From Patiria miniata (Eukaryota; Echinodermata; Asteroidea; Valvatida; Asterinidae): DNA of 64,000 nt. The position numbers and the translations under genes are program-made. This document shows positions 58,101-64,000 of the stretch, piece by piece. Numbering within the stretch: the stretch's first letter is position 1; each line of letters begins with the position of its first letter. The notes beneath the pieces were generated by a model. The model was not told the origin of the DNA. It searched no databases and was given only the letters and a program-made list of their open reading frames with translations. The stretch spans positions 1,178,001-1,242,000 of the forward strand of contig NW_024037053.1 in the NCBI RefSeq assembly GCF_015706575.1. The letters are read 5' to 3'.

Positions 58101-61100
58101 TCTAAATGTACCTTAACATGGATGGATTTTGACAAACTATATCTTGTTGGATAGCGGATGAATGGGCCAACAAGCCCACAAATCGTCAAGGCTTCAGACC
58201 TGAAACTTTTGGAGTGAGCCCCAGATGTAGGCACATGATGCCCCCAGTTTCGTTTTTGTGCAGTAAGTCCCATAGCAAGGGCTGTCAGCGCCAGCCGACA
58301 TGGCTCTCATGTGTCTCGGTCTAAATGTACCTTAACATGGATGGATTTTGACAAACTATATCTTGTTGGATAGCGGATGAATGGGCCAACAAGCCCACAA
58401 ATCGTCAAGGCTTCAGACCTGAAACTTTTGGAGTGAGCCCCAGATGTAGGCACATGATGCCCCCAGTTTCGTTTTTGTGCAGTAAGTCCCATAGCAAGGG
58501 CTGTCAGCGCCAGCCGACATGGCTCTCATGTGTCTCGGTCTAAATGTACCTTAACATGGATGGATTTTGACAAACTATATCTTGTTGGATAGCGGATGAA
58601 TGGGCCAACAAGCCCACAAATCGTCAAGGCTTCAGACCTGAAACTTTTGGAGTGAGCCCCAGATGTAGGCACATGATGCCCCCAGTTTCGTTTTTGTGCA
58701 GTAAGTCCCATAGCAAGGGCTGTCAGCGCCAGCCGACATGGCTCTCATGTGTCTCGGTCTAAATGTACCTTAACATGGATGGATTTTGACAAACTATATC
58801 TTGTTGGATAGCGGATGAATGGGCCAACAAGCCCACAAATCGTCAAGGCTTCAGACCTGAAACTTTTGGAGTGAGCCCCAGATGTAGGCACATGATGCCC
58901 CCAGTTTCGTTTTTGTGCAGTAAGTCCCATAGCAAGGGCTGTCAGCGCCAGCCGACATGGCTCTCATGTGTCTCGGTCTAAATGTACCTTAACATGGATG
59001 GATTTTGACAAACTATATCTTGTTGGATAGCGGATGAATGGGCCAACAAGCCCACAAATCGTCAAGGCTTCAGACCTGAAACTTTTGGAGTGAGCCCCAG
59101 ATGTAGGCACATGATGCCCCCAGTTTCGTTTTTGTGCAGTAAGTCCCATAGCAAGGGCTGTCAGCGCCAGCCGACATGGCTCTCATGTGTCTCGGTCTAA
59201 ATGTACCTTAACATGGATGGATTTTGACAAACTATATCTTGTTGGATAGCGGATGAATGGGCCAACAAGCCCACAAATCGTCAAGGCTTCAGACCTGAAA
59301 CTTTTGGAGTGAGCCCCAGATGTAGGCACATGATGCCCCCAGTTTCGTTTTTGTGCAGTAAGTCCCATAGCAAGGGCTGTCAGCGCCAGCCGACATGGCT
59401 CTCATGTGTCTCGGTCTAAATGTACCTTAACATGGATGGATTTTGACAAACTATATCTTGTTGGATAGCGGATGAATGGGCCAACAAGCCCACAAATCGT
59501 CAAGGCTTCAGACCTGAAACTTTTGGAGTGAGCCCCAGATGTAGGCACATGATGCCCCCAGTTTCGTTTTTGTGCAGTAAGTCCCATAGCAAGGGCTGTC
59601 AGCGCCAGCCGACATGGCTCTCATGTGTCTCGGTCTAAATGTACCTTAACATGGATGGATTTTGACAAACTATATCTTTTGGATAGCGGATGAATGGGCC
59701 AACAAGCCCACAAATCGTCAAGGCTTCAGACCTGAAACTTTTGGAGTGAGCCCAGATGTAGGCACATGATGCCCCCAGTTTCGTTTTTGTGCAGTAAGTC
59801 CCATAGCAAGGGCTGTCAGCGCCAGCCGACATGGCTCTCATGTGTCTCGGTCTAAATGTACCTTAACATGGATGGATTTTGACAAACTATATCTTGTTGG
59901 ATAGCGGATGAATGGGCCAACAAGCCCACAAATCGTCAAGGCTTCAGACCTGAAACTTTTGGAGTGAGCCCCAGATGTAGGCACATGATGCCCCCAGTTT
60001 CGTTTTTGTGCAGTAAGTCCCATAGCAAGGGCTGTCAGCGCCAGCCGACATGGCTCTCATGTGTCTCGGTCTAAATGTACCTTAACATGGATGGATTTTG
60101 ACAAACTATATCTTGTTGGATAGCGGATGAATGGGCCAACAAGCCCACAAATCGTCAAGGCTTCAGACCTGAAACTTTTGGAGTGAGCCCCAGATGTAGG
60201 CACATGATGCCCCCAGTTTCGTTTTTGTGCAGTAAGTCCCATAGCAAGGGCTGTCAGCGCCAGCCGACATGGCTCTCATGTGTCTCGGTCTAAATGTACC
60301 TTAACATGGATGGATTTTGACAAACTATATCTTGTTGGATAGCGGATGAATGGGCCAACAAGCCCACAAATCGTCAAGGCTTCAGACCTGAAACTTTTGG
60401 AGTGAGCCCCAGATGTAGGCACATGATGCCCCCAGTTTCGTTTTTGTGCAGTAAGTCCCATAGCAAGGGCTGTCAGCGCCAGCCGACATGGCTCTCATGT
60501 GTCTCGGTCTAAATGTACCTTAACATGGATGGATTTTGACAAACTATATCTTGTTGGATAGCGGATGAATGGGCCAACAAGCCCACAAATCGTCAAGGCT
60601 TCAGACCTGAAACTTTTGGAGTGAGCCCCAGATGTAGGCACATGATGCCCCCAGTTTCGTTTTTGTGCAGTAAGTCCCATAGCAAGGGCTGTCAGCGCCA
60701 GCCGACATGGCTCTCATGTGTCTCGGTCTAAATGTACCTTAACATGGATGGATTTTGACAAACTATATCTTGTTGGATAGCGGATGAATGGGCCAACAAG
60801 CCCACAAATCGTCAAGGCTTCAGACCTGAAACTTTTGGAGTGAGCCCCAGATGTAGGCACATGATGCCCCCAGTTTCGTTTTTGTGCAGTAAGTCCCATA
60901 GCAAGGGCTGTCAGCGCCAGCCGACATGGCTCTCATGTGTCTCGGTCTAAATGTACCTTAACATGGATGGATTTTGACAAACTATATCTTGTTGGATAGC
61001 GGATGAATGGGCCAACAAGCCCACAAATCGTCAAGGCTTCAGACCTGAAACTTTTGGAGTGAGCCCCAGATGTAGGCACATGATGCCCCCAGTTTCGTTT

Positions 61101-64000
61101 TTGTGCAGTAAGTCCCATAGCAAGGGCTGTCAGCGCCAGCCGACATGGCTCTCATGTGTCTCGGTCTAAATGTACCTTAACATGGATGGATTTTGACAAA
61201 CTATATCTTGTTGGATAGCGGATGAATGGGCCAACAAGCCCACAAATCGTCAAGGCTTCAGACCTGAAACTTTTGGAGTGAGCCCCAGATGTAGGCACAT
61301 GATGCCCCCAGTTTCGTTTTTGTGCAGTAAGTCCCATAGCAAGGGCTGTCAGCGCCAGCCGACATGGCTCTCATGTGTCTCGGTCTAAATGTACCTTAAC
61401 ATGGATGGATTTTGACAAACTATATCTTGTTGGATAGCGGATGAATGGGCCAACAAGCCCACAAATCGTCAAGGCTTCAGACCTGAAACTTTTGGAGTGA
61501 GCCCCAGATGTAGGCACATGATGCCCCCAGTTTCGTTTTTGTGCAGTAAGTCCCATAGCAAGGGCTGTCAGCGCCAGCCGACATGGCTCTCATGTGTCTC
61601 GGTCTAAATGTACCTTAACATGGATGGATTTTGACAAACTATATCTTGTTGGATAGCGGATGAATGGGCCAACAAGCCCACAAATCGTCAAGGCTTCAGA
61701 CCTGAAACTTTTGGAGTGAGCCCCAGATGTAGGCACATGATGCCCCCAGTTTCGTTTTTGTGCAGTAAGTCCCATAGCAAGGGCTGTCAGCGCCAGCCGA
61801 CATGGCTCTCATGTGTCTCGGTCTAAATGTACCTTAACATGGATGGATTTTGACAAACTATATCTTGTTGGATAGCGGATGAATGGGCCAACAAGCCCAC
61901 AAATCGTCAAGGCTTCAGACCTGAAACTTTTGGAGTGAGCCCCAGATGTAGGCACATGATGCCCCCAGTTTCGTTTTTGTGCAGTAAGTCCCATAGCAAG
62001 GGCTGTCAGCGCCAGCCGACATGGCTCTCATGTGTCTCGGTCTAAATGTACCTTAACATGGATGGATTTTGACAAACTATATCTTGTTGGATAGCGGATG
62101 AATGGGCCAACAAGCCCACAAATCGTCAAGGCTTCAGACCTGAAACTTTTGGAGTGAGCCCAGATGTAGGCACATGATGCCCCCAGTTTCGTTTTTGTGC
62201 AGTAAGTCCCATAGCAAGGGCTGTCAGCGCCAGCCGACATGGCTCTCATGTGTCTCGGTCTAAATGTACCTTAACATGGATGGATTTTGACAAACTATAT
62301 CTTGTTGGATAGCGGATGAATGGGCCAACAAGCCCACAAATCGTCAAGGCTTCAGACCTGAAACTTTTGGAGTGAGCCCCAGATGTAGGCACATGATGCC
62401 CCCAGTTTCGTTTTTGTGCAGTAAGTCCCATAGCAAGGGCTGTCAGCGCCAGCCGACATGGCTCTCATGTGTCTCGGTCTAAATGTACCTTAACATGGAT
62501 GGATTTTGACAAACTATATCTTGTTGGATAGCGGATGAATGGGCCAACAAGCCCACAAATCGTCAAGGCTTCAGACCTGAAACTTTTGGAGTGAGCCCAG
62601 ATGTAGGCACATGATGCCCCCAGTTTCGTTTTTGTGCAGTAAGTCCCATAGCAAGGGCTGTCAGCGCCAGCCGACATGGCTCTCATGTGTCTCGGTCTAA
62701 ATGTACCTTAACATGGATGGATTTTGACAAACTATATCTTGTTGGATAGCGGATGAATGGGCCAACAAGCCCACAAATCGTCAAGGCTTCAGACCTGAAA
62801 CTTTTGGAGTGAGCCCCAGATGTAGGCACATGATGCCCCCAGTTTCGTTTTTGTGCAGTAAGTCCCATAGCAAGGGCTGTCAGCGCCAGCCGACATGGCT
62901 CTCATGTGTCTCGGTCTAAATGTACCTTAACATGGATGGATTTTGACAAACTATATCTTTTTGGATAGCGGATGAATGGGCCAACAAGCCCACAAATCGT
63001 CAAGGCTTCAGACCTGAAACTTTTGGAGTGAGCCCCAGATGTAGGCACATGATGCCCCCAGTTTCGTTTTTGTGCAGTAAGTCCCATAGCAAGGGCTGTC
63101 AGCGCCAGCCGACATGGCTCTCATGTGTCTCGGTCTAAATGTACCTTAACATGGATGGATTTTGACAAACTATATCTTGTTGGATAGCGGATGAATGGGC
63201 CAACAAGCCCACAAATCGTCAAGGCTTCAGACCTGAAACTTTTGGAGTGAGCCCCAGATGTAGGCACATGATGCCCCCAGTTTCGTTTTTGTGCAGTAAG
63301 TCCCATAGCAAGGGCTGTCAGCGCCAGCCGACATGGCTCTCATGTGTCTCGGTCTAAATGTACCTTAACATGGATGGATTTTGACAAACTATATCTTGTT
63401 GGATAGCGGATGAATGGGCCAACAAGCCCACAAATCGTCAAGGCTTCAGACCTGAAACTTTTGGAGTGAGCCCCAGATGTAGGCACATGATGCCCCCAGT
63501 TTCGTTTTTGTGCAGTAAGTCCCATAGCAAGGGCTGTCAGCGCCAGCCGACATGGCTCTCATGTGTCTCGGTCTAAATGTACCTTAACATGGATGGATTT
63601 TGACAAACTATATCTTGTTGGATAGCGGATGAATGGGCCAACAAGCCCACAAATCGTCAAGGCTTCAGACCTGAAACTTTTGGAGTGAGCCCCAGATGTA
63701 GGCACATGATGCCCCCAGTTTCGTTTTTGTGCAGTAAGTCCCATAGCAAGGGCTGTCAGCGCCAGCCGACATGGCTCTCATGTGTCTCGGTCTAAATGTA
63801 CCTTAACATGGATGGATTTTGACAAACTATATCTTGTTGGATAGCGGATGAATGGGCCAACAAGCCCACAAATCGTCAAGGCTTCAGACCTGAAACTTTT
63901 GGAGTGAGCCCCAGATGTAGGCACATGATGCCCCCAGTTTCGTTTTTGTGCAGTAAGTCCCATAGCAAGGGCTGTCAGCGCCAGCCGACATGGCTCTCAT

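Larger units (their letters stand above)
40550..64000 (+). repeat. 219-bp satellite DNA array, about 107 monomers, continues past the window
   Basis: Head-to-tail copies of one 219-bp monomer fill the window from about 40550 to its end. Fixed landmarks in each unit include cttgttggatagcggatgaa, cttttggagtgagccccag, cagtttcgtttttgtgcagt and gctgtcagcgccagccgaca. Successive landmarks are 219 bp apart, apart from rare 1-bp indels and one 74-bp internal duplication. The first four or five units are the most diverged. Units from 41.6 to 49.1 kb carry shared variants, and units beyond that are almost identical. The period is a multiple of three, and most units keep a 61-codon open frame on the - strand. 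This follows from homogenisation and is not evidence of a protein. The array may be centromeric, pericentromeric or interstitial heterochromatin. Confidence 0.97.

Noticed and set aside
40717-63963. About 90 repeated 61-73 codon open frames on the - strand, and a few on the + strand, within the satellite
   Set aside because: They are copies of one frame in a homogenised tandem repeat. Each is closed by a stop within its own unit and has no domain. Indels in some units merely shift the frame.
40550-64000. CENP-B-box-like motif in the satellite monomer
   Set aside because: The closest string, tttcgtttttgtgcag, lacks the conserved CGGG half of the box. No convincing match on either strand.
40550-64000. 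CRISPR array
   Set aside because: The repeats are directly adjacent 219-bp units with no short repeat/unique spacer pattern, and the surrounding genes are animal genes.

Overview
The window is genomic DNA from an animal. It carries two intron-rich, well conserved protein-coding genes, many short TIR transposons and tRNA-derived SINEs, and a long satellite array. The gene families, the SINE types and the absence of bacterial features point to an invertebrate deuterostome; an echinoderm or hemichordate seems the best guess. The species call is inference only.

Genes. A medium-chain acyl-CoA synthetase (ACSM family, mitochondrial) lies on the + strand. It can be followed through 14 coding exons from 2314 to 12684, giving a predicted 624 residues with every splice phase consistent. 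Convergent to it on the - strand is a DHX34-type DEAH-box RNA helicase (nonsense-mediated decay / mRNA surveillance). It has 26 coding exons from 32630 down to 15989 and a predicted 1346 residues, also phase-consistent throughout. The helicase has an unusually long Arg/Ser/Lys-rich N-terminus, one GC-AG intron and an ATG-stop upstream ORF. The two genes have unrelated functions and share only a 3.3 kb convergent intergenic stretch.

Mobile elements. Introns and intergenic DNA hold non-autonomous DNA elements of several kinds. There is a hAT-type element with an 8-bp target duplication (6061-6376), a piggyBac-type element between TTAA sites (11852-12194), and two TA-flanked mariner-like elements of about 655 bp (15243-15895 and 38819-39474). 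There is also a near-perfect 570-bp palindrome (35894-36463) nested in a 2.7-kb TIR structure (34837-37507). A long-TIR foldback at 20622-21199, a 260-276 bp family in three copies, two tRNA-SINEs and a broken LINE reverse transcriptase fragment are also present.

Satellite. From about 40550 to the window edge the sequence is an unbroken head-to-tail array of a 219-bp monomer, about 107 copies. Monomers at the outer edge are most diverged. Next comes a zone (41.6-49.1 kb) that is a duplicated higher-order block of about 16 monomers, and then a nearly homogeneous core that runs off the window. About 1 kb of an older, diverged tandem repeat (about 205-240 bp period) precedes the array. A piece of that older repeat also lies inside the foldback transposon at 20.6-21.2 kb, which links the repeat to a mobile element.
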